Assembly: GCA_029216955.1 (NCBI GenBank)
Contig: JANAVB010015600.1
Location: forward strand, 24,446,538 to 24,510,537
Reading direction: 5' to 3'
Source: Iris pallida
Lineage: Eukaryota > Streptophyta > Magnoliopsida > Asparagales > Iridaceae
Length of the DNA stretch: 64,000 bases
Under the pieces are notes generated by a model that was not told the DNA's origin, did not search any database, and saw nothing but the letters and a program-made list of their open reading frames with translations. Shown here piece after piece: positions 31,001 to 42,060 of this stretch. Positions within the stretch are counted from its first letter, which is position 1, and every line of letters begins with the position of its first letter. Made by a program: the position numbers and the translations under genes.

Positions 31001-32382
31001 ACAGGATTCTCTCGAGCTTCAGGGTAGTCTTTCAAGTAGGCTTTTCCTGATCTGGTGCCCAATAGAATTTCTTCGTCAACTATGGGGTCAAAAGATACCA
31101 TGTTGTAAATCTTTGTTTTGCCCTTGGTACGTTCTTTCTTCTTGGAAGAAGGGGGAACTTCAAACTCTGAAGCAAGATCAGGATGAATCCACATAACCTC
31201 GCTATTGTCAAGAGACAGGGGGACGAGACCTTCATTTGGTGGAGGGGGGAGATTTTCGATCTCAAGAGTTGTTTTTGGAATAGGAATGACACCATGCTGT
31301 ATCATCTGCGGAGGGAAGTTACCGAACTGGACCGAGACCATATTGGCAGTAACAGTCTTCTCATCTTGCTGTAGAGTGACAACACCAGTATTAACAAGCT
31401 CTTGGATCTTACCCTTGAGCACATAACATGCTCGAGTAGGATGTCCAATGAATCGGTGGTAGACACAATACTTAGGATGATCGGTCTTACCGACTTCATC
31501 AGGTTTCTTTGGGTCTGGAAGCTGGATCTTGTTGCTTTTGAGTAAGCAATCGAAGATGCTTGCAGTGTCATTCTCGTCAAAGGAATATTCTACCTTAGGA
31601 CGAGGTTCCCTCGGTTGAGGTACAGAAGGAGTGGAAGTAGACGTAGGCGGAGCTACGTTGACAGCTAACGACTCTTTACTCTTCAAGTTGATGTTCAGAG
31701 TCTCCTTGTTCTTGTGGTTGTTCTGACGATTACTGCCGCCTGATGTTTGATGTTCATTCCGATCGGGATTAGACATTTGTACTCCCAGTTGTTTAAACTT
31801 CTCAGCGCTCACTTCAGCAGCTTTGGCATTGACGATAAAAGATGGCCAGTCTTGGAACTGAGTTGAACCTGTCCACATGCTGATGATAGGCAAAAGATTT
31901 GCCTTGCAGGTGTCTATGGTAACCGCAGCAGGAGTCCCTGGAGGCATTTTCAAGGCTTCTCGGCGAAAACGTTCGATGAAACTCTCAACAGTTTTATTGT
32001 GTTTCTGTTTGATTTTATTGAGGGCCGACATGGTCATGTCATTGAATCCCTCATAGAATCGTTCCAGAAATATTTGCTTGAGACCTGAAAAGGAAGTAAT
32101 ACAACCATCGGGCAAACTTCTATACCAGTCATATGCTACGCCGGCTAAACAACCGACGAACACTCTGGTAAGAAGAGCGTCATTTGGTTTGAGTTGAACA
32201 GTCATTACCTCGAAGTGATTAATGAATTGGCTTGGTGAGGTGCTGCCGTCGAAGAGAGAGATTGTTGTGATTTTGTATTTGGGAGGAAATGGAACTTCCT
32301 TCCATTCAACTGGATAAGGTTGCTTGATCCCCAACCTTTGCAAGTTGTCTTTCTCTTTGAAGGCTTCGAACTGGGTTCGCAA
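28060..32382 (-). CDS. Element C gag-protease-RT, one open frame, truncated by element A
   Basis: More than 1,400 codons without a stop. Order: gag domain (YPVEWKEVPFPPKYK, AYDWYRSLPDG, VESFIERFRREALKMP, residues about 20-150); knuckle YCVYHRFIGHPTRACYVLK near 304-322; protease LIDPGSALSIMP near 619; repeats of the form TSSEPLVIDLRRNK near 790-860; G-patch-like MGYDFKSGLNYGKGR near 990-1030; RT with MPFGLKNAGATYQRAM and YVDD near 1344. The frame runs into the LTR of A after LSGRC and ends at a stop there. The ATG at 32382 is internal; the true gag start is at 34566, but frameshifts separate them. Confidence 0.9.
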
Positions 32383-34566
32383 GAGTTTGACAGCTTCATT
32401 GGCATCTTCCGATGATGACGAAGGAGCAGGTTGAGTCAGAGTAGTAGGAGGAGGAACAGCATTATAAGCACTACCCCCAGCCCTGACTGACTGGGTGTAG
32501 TTTGAACTTGTACTTGTACAGGAGGTATTTGAGGAGACACTACCCCCAGCCCAGTATTTACAGGTACCGAGGATGCTATGATTTCAGGACTTACAGCAGG
32601 TATAATCGGTGGTGTGACATGTTGTGCCACAATAATAGAATACATACTGGCGACCATTTCGGCCATGGTCTTCAGCTTGTCTTCAAGTGCAGCAATTCTC
32701 TGTTCTTGATTTGCTGAGGTTGAAGCATCTGGATCATCAGTGACAACATAAGCTGTCACTTCTTTTGGTACAATAGAGGACACTGTCTGATCAGAGCTTT
32801 CGCTGTATGCATCATAGTCGGAGAAAGAGTCGTCTCACGACTGAGAAAGAGGAAGATAACTTGAAGGGTCTTGAAGAAGATTCCTTTGACCGATTGTATC
32901 TCGGCTTTGGGAACGAGTATGTATAAAGACTCCTTCAGAAGACCCTTGTAGTAGATTTAGATACCACTGGCTTGGCTTGCGAGGTTTGCCATGCTTGGAG
33001 CACTTTCTACCCCAGTGTCTCGGGACGTCATGTTGACAGAAGCGTACAACACTTCATCTTCATCCTCTGACATCAGTTCAGATTTAGCAAAAGTCAAACG
33101 ATCGAAGACAGATCTCTTTATTGTTTGACAACAACATTGGATGATGACTTTATGATTGCAATGATGATCAGATGGTTGAACTGACGGTACTGATACAATA
33201 TCCTACTTTTTCCTGAGATGTTCTCTGAGGTATGAAACCATGCCGGGACGAGAAAAAGTTCGAGGAATGTGTTCTTTAACTACATTCGGAACATGATTCC
33301 GGTTCTTCAAATGCTTAGTCCCCTGTGTGTACAAGGAAGTGCTCACCTCATTGGCATATGTGTCAGGATTTTTGACCCTGGAGGTTTGTCTTTGATGTTT
33401 GATCTTCGGCATTGGTTGTTTACGTTATGCTGAAGTTGGCCTGTTGAGATAGGTTCTTAGATCTGCAAATTCACCCCCAGGGGCTTCTGTTTGAGACACC
33501 AGCAGTTTTCTCTATTTGGAACGGGATATCTTGAGAGTGGGAAGATCTTGGAACTCTGCTACCGGAGTAGGCAGAATACCTCTTTGATCAGTACAAGTTC
33601 TCTTGTCATGAAGGAAAGAAGAATCCTTGTTTGAAAGAGTTCTTGTATCGACTCGTGCCGAAGCACGTTCAGATTGATCCTCTACGGTAAAGACCGAAGA
33701 AGATTGAGAAAAGACCAAAAGGCCTTTTCCTTTTTGAAATGAAGGGTTAGCTAAAGAGCATTTCCCTATGTTGTCTTCCAGGTCATGAGACAAGGAAGAT
33801 TGAGAAAAGACCAATGGGCCTTTTCCTTTGGTCTGAGAAAGAGAAGGAATAGCCAAAGGACTACCCCCAGTGGATTGCACAAGAGCAACAGTATGTTTTG
33901 GGGAAGGAGCAGAGCTTTTCCTTTTGTTATGAGAAGAAGAGAGTTTAGCCAAAGGGCTGTCACTCTTAGATTGCGCAGGAATGATTTGCGCATGGGTGGA
34001 TGGCACACTGACCACTTGTGCATGAGAAACTCTGGCAGAGGGTGTACTGGTTCTGGCCACAAAAACTGTGGTTTGTGCATTAGGAGTTCTTGCTATAGAG
34101 TGCTTTGGGTGCACTCTAGTTGCTGGAGTGTTGGTTTGCGCAGAAAAAGATGCTGCCAATTGCGCCAGGGGCATAGGAGCCTTGCACTTTGACAGGGAGG
34201 CATAAGAAGTAGTCTGTGTACTGGCCACAACAGACTGCACAGCAGTAGTTGAGACAGACTGTGCAACAGTTGGCACAGCAGATTACGCACCAGTCTGGCT
34301 GGCAGACTGCACAACAGAGTGCACAGCAGCCTTGGTGGCATAACTGCCAGATTGTGCAGCAGTCTTGGAGACCCATACTGAGCGCACTTTGCACGAGGCA
34401 GAAGTGGTTGCAGTGCGGGGAGTGGTTTTGGAGTTGAGCATTGCCTCGTAGGCTGCCTGGTTGATTTCACAACCAGTGTCTTCTGCGTCTTCCCGATAGA
34501 CGCTACGTCATATTGAGTTTCTACTTCCTCGTCGGAGGAGAAAGTCGTCCCCAGCAGATTCGCCAT
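32383..34566 (-). pseudogene. Element C gag N-terminal region, frameshifted
   Basis: ATG at 34566 reads MANLLGTTFSSDEE. The frame then passes through at least three others (segments ending near 34093, 33512, 33203 and 32436), each recognisable by likeness to A: low-complexity Ser/Gln/Ala text, SQTKGKGPLVFSQSS-type repeats, an RTFSRPGMVSYLREHLRKK segment, and SVNMTSRDTG. DNA motifs TGCGCA and variants TGTGCA and TGCACA are frequent between 33970 and 34400. It is clearly non-functional as it stands. Confidence 0.72.
34548..34565 (-). other. Element C primer-binding site
   Basis: TGGCGAATCTGCTGGGGA, three bases from the LTR, again overlapping the gag ATG. Confidence 0.85.
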
Positions 34567-34568
34567 TT

Positions 34569-35425
34569 TGTTTGCAAAAACAAAAGTATTGAACTTTATT
34601 GATACAAACTATGTAATAAGATTACAAGAATTCTGGGAAAGGTACAACTTTAGGAATCCAATCTAGAAGACGATTGCTTTATCCCTTGGACGATGTGAAC
34701 TTTGAAGACGAAGCCTCTGAAGTTGAAGACAACTCTGGAATTGAAGGCAAAAGCCTCGGAAGTTGAAGGCAAAAGCCTCGGAAGAATGCAGCAGCACTTT
34801 GGCAAGAACTCCTGGACTCTCTGATCTCTGATCTCTGATGCTTGATCCCCTTGAATGAAGACTTGAAACTCTATTTATAGAGTTCTGGAAATAACTAACT
34901 TTTAGTTATTCTGGACTGTGCATGATGGATTGTGCAGGAATTGGATTGCGCAATAGTAAACTGCGCAGGCAGTTGCTGGATCGTGGGCCAACTGTCTTGG
35001 ACACATGGTATGATTTGATTGAAATGCGCATGATCATGCATAGACAGTTGCCACATAATGAGCAATCGATTGCATGAATGCCACGTGTATTTGTTCATTT
35101 GTATTGGTAGAATGCGCAAACTGAATTGCGCATGGCTTTGGGTTGCGCAGACTTGGACTGCACAGGAATGGATTGCGCTGCCAGCTGTCAGCCGTCCTCG
35201 AGCGTTGTGTGGCGCAATAAACGAACAGTCTCCTCATTCTTCGTGCTGTCAGCTGTCAGGAAGATTTGATTTGTGTCAGGTAATGATGACTTTTGCCACG
35301 TCAGCCTTTGCAGTTGGGAGTGTGCGCAAACCAGTATGCGCAATCTGAAGGATGCGCAATCTGATGTCTGCGCAGTTCATTTGAAAGTTATATTTCTTGA
35401 TTTTCTGACTTTGTTGATGTGTGCA
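34569..35425 (-). repeat. Element C 5' LTR (outer end approximate)
   Basis: It starts on plus with TGTTTGCAAAAAC. The TATA box lies on minus at 34872-34879. About ten TGCGCA copies lie between 34945 and 35370. The outer end is set at the CA of GTGTGCA (35425) because the motif-rich text ends there and different text follows. GAGTACA at 35484 is an alternative. No duplication can be checked. Confidence 0.65.
34872..34879 (-). promoter_or_regulatory. TATA box of element C 5' LTR
   Basis: Minus-strand TATAAATA within CTCTATAAATAGAG, a palindromic context. Confidence 0.7.
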
Positions 35426-35579
35426 ATTTGATTTTTTAGGACCTAAAATCACCATCTTTATTATATTTCTCAAAATAGAGTACATATCAACATCTTCATT
35501 ACATTGAATATCCAAATACAGAATGTACCCAAAAAATAGGAATAAATCTCTCTTTTGCTAACCAAATTATTAGAAATAT

Positions 35580-35784
35580 TTACTTAAGTAGATTCTGACC
35601 ATGGATCTTCTCTCTGCCATCTCTTGAAGATATCGGGAGTCCCAAAGAGAAGTAGTGTCGCAGCTGAACGACGACTTGGTGCTGCTGCAGCCGGATCAGT
35701 CGTGTGAGAGCCTCATCCTCTGATCCCTTACTCTCGCCTGAACCCTCACCAGCGCCTGCATGCACCTCAGCGTCACGTTGTGCC
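35580..35784 (-). CDS. Unknown spliced gene inside the CACTA element, last exon
   Basis: The exon starts after a minus-strand AAAAAG acceptor and reads [19 protein letters not shown], an acidic stretch, [17 protein letters not shown], and ends QNLLK with a TAA. It joins in frame to the exon at 36173-36228 (AA plus G makes Lys). I do not recognise the family. It may be a CACTA gene or a host gene fragment captured by the transposon. Confidence 0.5.
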
Positions 35785-36172
35785 CTTTTTGCAAAAAATC
35801 GGAAATGTCAGCTTAGCACTTTAGTAATCAACGCTCAAATGTGAGCCTAACAATCAACCTGGATTTTACCAAGCCAATAAATTAAAGAAAGTTAACATAA
35901 AATTTATATATTAGAAATCAAAATCGAAAATGCATAATTAAGAAAGCATCACTTATTAGACTGACTGCACTTGGCGCAAATGGAGAATTGCTAAAAATAG
36001 AATGATATTAAAATGCCAACAAAATGGAGGTCTCGTGTTCCAAATCCTCACCCCACCTATATCCACAATTTAGATGTTATCAAGTTAGAACCATGTATAA
36101 ATGACACATAAGACCTACTGAGAAAAGTACATCAGTAATATCTTGAGAAGTAACATAAATTCAAGCACTCAC

Positions 36173-36228
36173 TTCCCTGTTTCTGCTTCATTTCGTTCAA
36201 AAAAGTAAGCGGCACTTCCATTCAGAGA
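36173..36228 (-). CDS. Unknown spliced gene inside the CACTA element, exon
   Basis: 56 bases between a CAG acceptor and a GTGAGTGC donor (minus strand), encoding SLNGSAAYFFERNEAETG and two bases of the next codon. Frame agrees with both neighbouring exons. Confidence 0.5.
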
Positions 36229-36928
36229 CTGTCCATAGACCAACCATTAACAATCTAATTACATGAGGAATTTGATGATAAAACAGCAAAAAAAAAATCT
36301 AAAAAGAGTACAAGAGAGAAGTATAGTTGAGAACCTAAGTGGTTCTAGGGAATATTATATCAATAAACAAAATATACTAAAAAGTAGAATACATGTAAGC
36401 AAACTTTATCTAATATATCAAGTTTGTCCATCTACAAAGGAAAATTTAGATTTAAATTACGAAAATGCTAAACCAGAATACATATTCCTAAACAAACAGG
36501 CTAGCTCGCGATGCAGGAGCATTACTCTTACACTAGATACCTACTTAGCTGTCTGACAAAATTCTAAAAATCAGTACAAAACTCAATAAACAAAAAACTA
36601 ATTTAACTGGTTAAAATCAATGTGATTGTTAATCACATAAAAGCTTCAAGAGGTACATGATTGATAACATAAGCAGGAGTTGCTCAAGCTATATGATTGG
36701 CCATGATTAGCTTCAAACAGAAATTAATAATCTTCTTTTTGTAAAGCGTTTTGCTATCTTTGCATGAAGCTTGTTCCTTCATGTGCCAAATGATAAACTT
36801 AAGTAATCCAAGCTCAACTTGCTGAACAAATTGTCAAACAATATCAAATTTTCAAGCCAAACTTGAAGCTAGTTATGGACCACTCACTTTGCTTACAGCT
36901 ATAACTGAAAAAATAGTAAAGAAATTAC

Positions 36929-36967
36929 CTTTGAACCTTTAAGATCTTCTCTCTTTAGTTCATTGGC
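36929..36967 (-). CDS. Unknown spliced gene inside the CACTA element, 39-bp exon
   Basis: A micro-exon of 13 codons (ANELKREDLKGSK) between TTTTCAG and GTAATTTC on the minus strand. Both borders fall between codons, so it fits its neighbours. Confidence 0.5.
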
Positions 36968-37078
36968 CTGAAAATGATAACATAAGCAGAGAAAATGATA
37001 ACATAAATAGCTCCAAAAGGTACATAAATTAGCGAGAAGAGGCTCAGATTCAGCTTCAGTCCATGATTACTCACTCAC

Positions 37079-37149
37079 AATTGGAGGTGGACGCCCACTC
37101 TCATCATCCCTTCTTCCAACAAATGGCTGCAATGGAGCTGCCTCGCCAT
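37079..37149 (-). CDS. Unknown spliced gene inside the CACTA element, exon
   Basis: 71 bases between a CTTCAG acceptor and a GTGAGTGAG donor on the minus strand, reading GEAAPLQPF, VGRRDDESGRPPPI. Upstream exons could not be found with confidence; an ATG at 38804 after AAACCCTAAACC-like leader text may be the start region. Confidence 0.48.
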
Positions 37150-37224
37150 CTGAAGGAGCAGCCAAATCATTATTGCCAAAAAAATTCTTGTTCTTGTTCT
37201 TTTCCTTTTTCGTTTTCCTTTTTT

Positions 37225-37253
37225 TCCTCTCCTCTCCTCTCCTCTCCTCTCCT
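37225..37253 (+). repeat. (CCTCT)n microsatellite
   Basis: Five perfect CTCCT units, in a possible intron of the unknown gene. Confidence 0.9.
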
Positions 37254-37644
37254 TAATTCTAATTCCCCTAACAAGTAATGGCTGTACTGTGTGCCTTGCC
37301 ATTGGCCGAGGAAGAGAAACAGAGAAGAAATTGAAGTATAAATGAGAATACAAGACGAGAAAAAATGGTAGTCTAAAGTATGAATTCAAACATCATATAA
37401 TACAATGTTAATTTTCTCTATAGTTAGCAAAAAGTGCAAGATTAATGGCACCAACTCCACAGCATGTTACAAATGAATGGGAACTCATCACTTTCTACTA
37501 AAACAGTTTTACTTGCCACCAACCTTAAAAGAATCAAGAAGGGATAAAGGGGAAAGTACACTTTCTTTGTTTAGTTGTCATCATCCCCTAAGGGGAACTA
37601 TACACTCATTCAATTTAATGGAGGATCTATCAAGATTGTTGGCT

Positions 37645-38000
37645 CGATATACCTACAATGCTTAACCGAGTTTTGCAGCATACAATGCTTAACCGAGTTT
37701 TGCAGCATATCTATCTCGAAATTTTTCCAAAGTCACAAGCTCATGGATTGCAGATATATATAGGGAAGAAAATGAGAATTTTGCAGCAGAGGGGGGGTGG
37801 TAAGTGTATGTTATATGTTCTTATGGTCGATGGATCGGCCATGAACAACAGAAGATGCAACCAATGGATCATAACATCTTCTTCACCTCCAAAATTTTGA
37901 ACATCAGAAGATGAACAACAGAGGGGGGGTGGTAAGTGTATGAGAACATCTTCTTCACCAATGGATCATAACATCTTCTTCACCTCCAATTTGAATCCCG
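37645..38000. repeat. Local direct duplications
   Basis: CAATGCTTAACCGAGTTTTG occurs twice in a row (about 37658 and 37683). AGAGGGGGGGTGGTAAGTG occurs at about 37787 and 37920, and CAATGGATCATAACATCTTC at about 37860 and 37960. No coding signal is seen. Confidence 0.8.
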
Positions 38001-39090
38001 ACTTCAATGGCTAACCCACAGAACCTCTCTCCATGCAGCTTAACCAATACCAATACCTATACCTGCAGTACCAAAACCAATATCCTTCCTCTTTATCGCC
38101 AGGACACTGACACGACTGGTGTCCAAATCCGATACTGACACTACACATAGTATCCTAGGTCTGATACAAACAACCAACATAGACACGAAATTCATAGACT
38201 ATATCCAAAACCAAGAATTAGAGGGGAGTGTCAGAAATCATACCTGTGTCGGGACGTAGCTAACCGTGTCTTCGTGTCAACACCGAACCTTCGTGCCCCG
38301 AGTCTGATACCATTATTATCGTGTCCAGAATTGGTGCCAAGGTTGGTTCAGTAAATTTATCAAACACCATAGGTACACAAGCAATAATTGAATATTGATG
38401 TTAATTTTTGATCAAATCGATCAAAATTTCAAAGGAAGAGGGAAATTCGATCAGAGAATCATGGTTTGGAAATTCACCAGATTAATTTGAATGATCGTCC
38501 CATCTCCGTACGGATCGTTCGATCAATGACTACTGCTGCGACGGAGACGACACGGACACCCTGGCCTGCCAAGGAGAACCATCATCGTCCAGATGATAGC
38601 GATTGACTCCTGGTATCGGTCCTCCGTGCGCCGCCGAGTTCGACGGCTATCGCGAATTCGCCAAAGCCCGATCGAAAAGAGGAAATAAGAGCGGAGAGAC
38701 CACAATCGGCTGTCCTGCTCTCTTTTTTCACGTAATGTGATGTCGTCGTCAGAGAGGCCGTGCCAGAGCCATCGGCCCGCCCACGCCGCCAGCTCTCTCC
38801 CCATCTCCTCCTCCCTTTCTAACTAGGTTTAGGGTTTTGTATCTAGGGTTAGGGTTTTGGAGTTGGGGGAAAGGAAGGAGAAGAAGAGGAGGAGAGGAGG
38901 GTGTTGCTAAACTAGAGTTAGGGTTTTGGATCTATGGGATTTTGGAGTTGGGGGAGAGGAGGGAGAAAAAAGGATCGGAGAAGGAGAAGACCAGAACGAG
39001 GGGGAGAGAAAAAATTTTATTGAAGCGTAGGATTTTGTCAAAAAATAAACTTAAAAAATATTACAAGTTTGCCACCGCTCTAAAATATTA
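38000..39090. other. CACTA interior without a supported gene
   Basis: Mixed low-complexity DNA, including GTGTC-rich text at 38100-38340. An open frame 38804-38523 on the minus strand begins MGRELAAWAGRWLWHG after leader text with AAACCCTAAACC. It might be a first exon, but splice sites joining it to the exons at 35580-37149 were not found. Around 38825-38980 AGGGTT and GGGGAGA runs are frequent. Confidence 0.45.
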
Positions 39091-39094
39091 ATAA

Positions 39095-39223
39095 CATTTT
39101 GTTTTATAAACGTTATGAAAAGTCCAGAATTAGTCCAAACCGTCATAGAAAAAAGGTATTTTGAACTTTCATAACGCTTTTTTATCAGCCGTCATGAAAT
39201 TCACTTATCAAACGTCATTAATA
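39095..39223. repeat. CACTA subterminal repeats
   Basis: Short related words in both directions close to the end: ACGTTATGA, CGTCATAGA, TCATAACG, CGTCATGAA, ACGTCATTA. Such subterminal repeats are the binding sites of the accessory transposase protein in En/Spm elements. Confidence 0.7.
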
Positions 39224-39241
39224 GGTCTTTTTGTTGTAGTG
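39224..39241. repeat. CACTA terminal inverted repeat, right end
   Basis: GGTCTTTTTGTTGTAGTG, followed by TAT (39242-39244), which is the expected 3-bp target duplication. Confidence 0.8.
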
Positions 39242-40077
39242 TATGCTCTTATTAATTGGGTCTCTGGTGCCCAAGGGGGGACTGTACCGATCCTATTTAG
39301 CCAGGGCCCATGCGTAGGAAGGATTGTTCTTAACTATATTTCACTTAGAACGGTTAGGCACCTTTATCCGTTAGGTATGAGTACTTTTGGTTTGGATACT
39401 TGTATCTGACCGTGGCTTGGAACAATAACTTGTCACGGATTAGTTCATCACATCTTGTCCTTGTTTGGTTGTAGGTGTGATTTACTACTCCTATGAGAAG
39501 GTATTGATCCTTGTTGGGGTTCGGATACCATATTGGATTCATAGCATGGAAAGATACGTCATCGTGAATTAGTTTACCATCTCATGTCCTTGTTTGGCTG
39601 GGAATATGGTAAGCTAGTTCAATAGGTGTGTATTGGACCATGTTATAATTCAATCTACATATTTATTTGAGCAATTTATATTCAGTTATATTGGCATGAT
39701 ATTATGTGTCTTGTTACGTCCCTCTGAGGACCTGGTTATCTCGCCAGGTGTATGCTCTTGTCTTTCACAGGTGTTCTAACTGTGGCCATGATCATCTCTA
39801 TTTCTTCGAGGATGATTGCACTTCGATCGTCTTCGCTTCTCTCGCCAAACTCTTTCTTTTATGTATTTCTTTTCATAGTTTGTAGTGGATTTGTCTCCGC
39901 CCAACTATATGTACCAAATGACAATTTTATAGTTGATTATATGATATATTTTATTCATTTATTTTGTGTGGATGAGATTAGTCATAGTTCTACTACATAT
40001 TACAGCTTACGTATATTTATTATACGGCTGGCATGTCTACGTTCCTACTCCTACGTATTTTGCGACTGGGCGTTACA
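39242..40077 (+). repeat. Element D 5' LTR, 3'-terminal piece
   Basis: Aligns throughout with 44902-45740, with scattered substitutions. The left part of this LTR must lie beyond the CACTA, outside the window. Confidence 0.88.
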
Positions 40078-40085
40078 TATTTTTG

Positions 40086-40097
40086 TGGTAGCCCATG
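40086..40097 (+). other. Element D primer-binding site remnant
   Basis: TGGTAGCCCATG shortly after the LTR end. It resembles TGGTATCAGAGCC (initiator Met tRNA) with a deletion. Confidence 0.5.
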
Positions 40098-41341
40098 CAG
40101 GTCATGATAAATTGTTTGATTACTTTACCAAGCAAGCCTGCGAATAGGATTAGAAGTCTAGGATCTCATCCACATACTAGACCTCTTTCCTCGATTCCAT
40201 ATTCGAACTACCGCTTGACTCATCGATTGCATCTTTTTTGGTTTCTTCTATCATAATTCTTATCTTCCCTTAGTGCTTGCTAGAGGTTAGACAAGTGACC
40301 CCTACGAGTTAGACATGTTCTTTTGTCCTAAAACACCATTAGTTTAATTCTTTTAAGTTGGGTAGAATGCCTTGTGACCTAGCAATCCCTTTGTCCTTGT
40401 AACCTATATTCACAAGTTTACGTAGATTCTAGAATTTAGAGGACCCTAACCCATCTAGTCAACCAAGGACTTGGACAATGAGACTATAGGACGACTGTAT
40501 AGAGACCAACACAGGATATGACTTAGAATCGTTCTGCTTTCATTCAATCTTAATCTCTCGTGCCTATGTTTTTACCATCTTGACTAATGATGCTAATGTA
40601 GCCTAGTTTTTGCAAGCTTATTCCTTTATCGAGCTTGTTCAAGACATGTTATTTGGGTCGCACCTACTAACATATTGTCTAATCAGAACCGGTACATGAT
40701 GGTCTGATCAACCGAGTGCACTTTGGTTCGCTTTTATCTATCGTTCTATGACTGTCCTGACAATTCCTTTGAAATTATTCGGTCGTCTTTGAACCACGTA
40801 TTCGTACTCGATAATATCATCGTTTGAACTCCTTATTGTTTTCGCCTTCACCTATTTTAGAAGGACGAAGGCGTTATACTAGAACTTCTTCTAGCCTTCC
40901 TATCGATTGTGACCATTATCACTCGATGTTGTTATATCTTCATCCTAAACCACTCGTCCTTTTCTCGGCCCTATATTTACTATCATAACCATCTAATCGC
41001 TTAATTTAGGAGTAAATCAAATTCGTTCTCTTAATCGTGCCCTCAACCTACTCTCAAGGAACAATGTCTATAAGTTCTCAAATTTATTTCTCTTGATACC
41101 GTACTATTCTTTATTGCATGTTATCTTGATTAAACTTTAACCCTAATCATTTTCTTCTGGCGTTAGTTAGCCATATCCATGATTTATTTTCGTTATTATT
41201 TGAAATCGCGATTTTCTAATGCATGTTTGCATTGAACGTCGTTTCTTTGCCTCATCCCGTGGCTTGATCGTATTCCTTACCGATATACGCATGTGACCTT
41301 CTCACCCCTATTATTCTTAATTTCGAGGACGAAATTCTTTT
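40098..41341 (+). other. Element D internal region, no coding sequence
   Basis: About 1.25 kb with stops in all frames and no gag or pol motif. TTCTTTTAAGTTGGGTAG at about 40345 resembles the purine tract region at 41336, suggesting internal rearrangement. Confidence 0.7.
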
Positions 41342-41354
41342 AAGTTGGGTTGGA
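41342..41354 (+). other. Element D polypurine tract
   Basis: AAGTTGGGTTGGA directly before the TGTAAAAC start of the 3' LTR. Confidence 0.7.
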
Positions 41355-42053
41355 TGTAAAACTCCTAAATTTTAACTATATTTTTTTATATAAATTTGGT
41401 ACTGATAAATTTTTTTATATTTTGTATTTGTACGTCACGTAGTTGCATTGTACGTCTTGCGCGAAATTTCGTTTTTCATAATTGCTCGACGAGTGCGAAT
41501 ATGTGCGAGCGTACATATTTTAGAAAAAAATATTTTTCTATTTTTATATTTTCAAAATAATATATAATAATTATTTTTAGCTATCGTACCAAAATTTCCA
41601 AGTTTATGATTTCATTTATGAAAAGCCTTTCATTTATACAGTTATAAAAATAAATAATATTCTTATAAAATGGTATACTAGAAAAGTATATTTATGTAAA
41701 TATTATTTGTGCATACATATATATTTCGTAATTATTTATAATTTTATTTGTTAATAATAATGTAATTTTCGAAATTATTATTATTAGTATTTTTGGAAAA
41801 TATATTTTGAAATTTTTGTGGCAATTAAAATCTTGATTTAATTTTATGGATTTATTTAAATAGTTAAATTAATATTTATATTTGAAATTGATTTTTCTTA
41901 TTTGATTTTAAAACTAAAAGATAGAATGTAATTATATCTAAATTGATTTAGATTTGGATTTGAAATTTTTGAATGGATTTAATTTAATAATTGAATTATC
42001 TAATTGGGTTTAAATAAATCATAATCCTTATCGAACTGGGAATTCTCACCTCC

Positions 42054-42060
42054 TATATAA
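42054..42060 (+). promoter_or_regulatory. TATA box of element D 3' LTR
   Basis: TATATAA in CTCCTATATAAGGAGAGG, a palindromic context, at the change from AT-rich to C-rich DNA. Confidence 0.7.

Larger units (their letters stand above)
28054..35425 (-). mobile_element. Tat-lineage gypsy element C, right part (split by element A)
   Basis: It shows 5' LTR, primer-binding site, gag, protease and RT on the minus strand. RT stops abruptly at 28054 where the LTR of A starts. RNase H, integrase and 3' LTR of C should lie left of the window, beyond A. It is closer to A than to B in gag and pol. The outer edge of its LTR is estimated at 35425. Confidence 0.88.
35426..39241 (-). mobile_element. CACTA (En/Spm-like) transposon, right part
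   Basis: The end at 39224-39241 is the reverse complement of CACTACAACAAAAAGACC, the form of a CACTA terminal inverted repeat. To its right the sequence continues as element D LTR, matching an intact copy at 44902. To its left are subterminal repeats and then a spliced gene-like region on the minus strand. The opposite end is not in the window because C, A and B are inserted here. Confidence 0.78.

Noticed and set aside
38822..38940. Interstitial telomere repeat (AGGGTTT-like runs)
   Set aside because: Only a few imperfect copies are present, in the style of a plant gene leader; no regular array.
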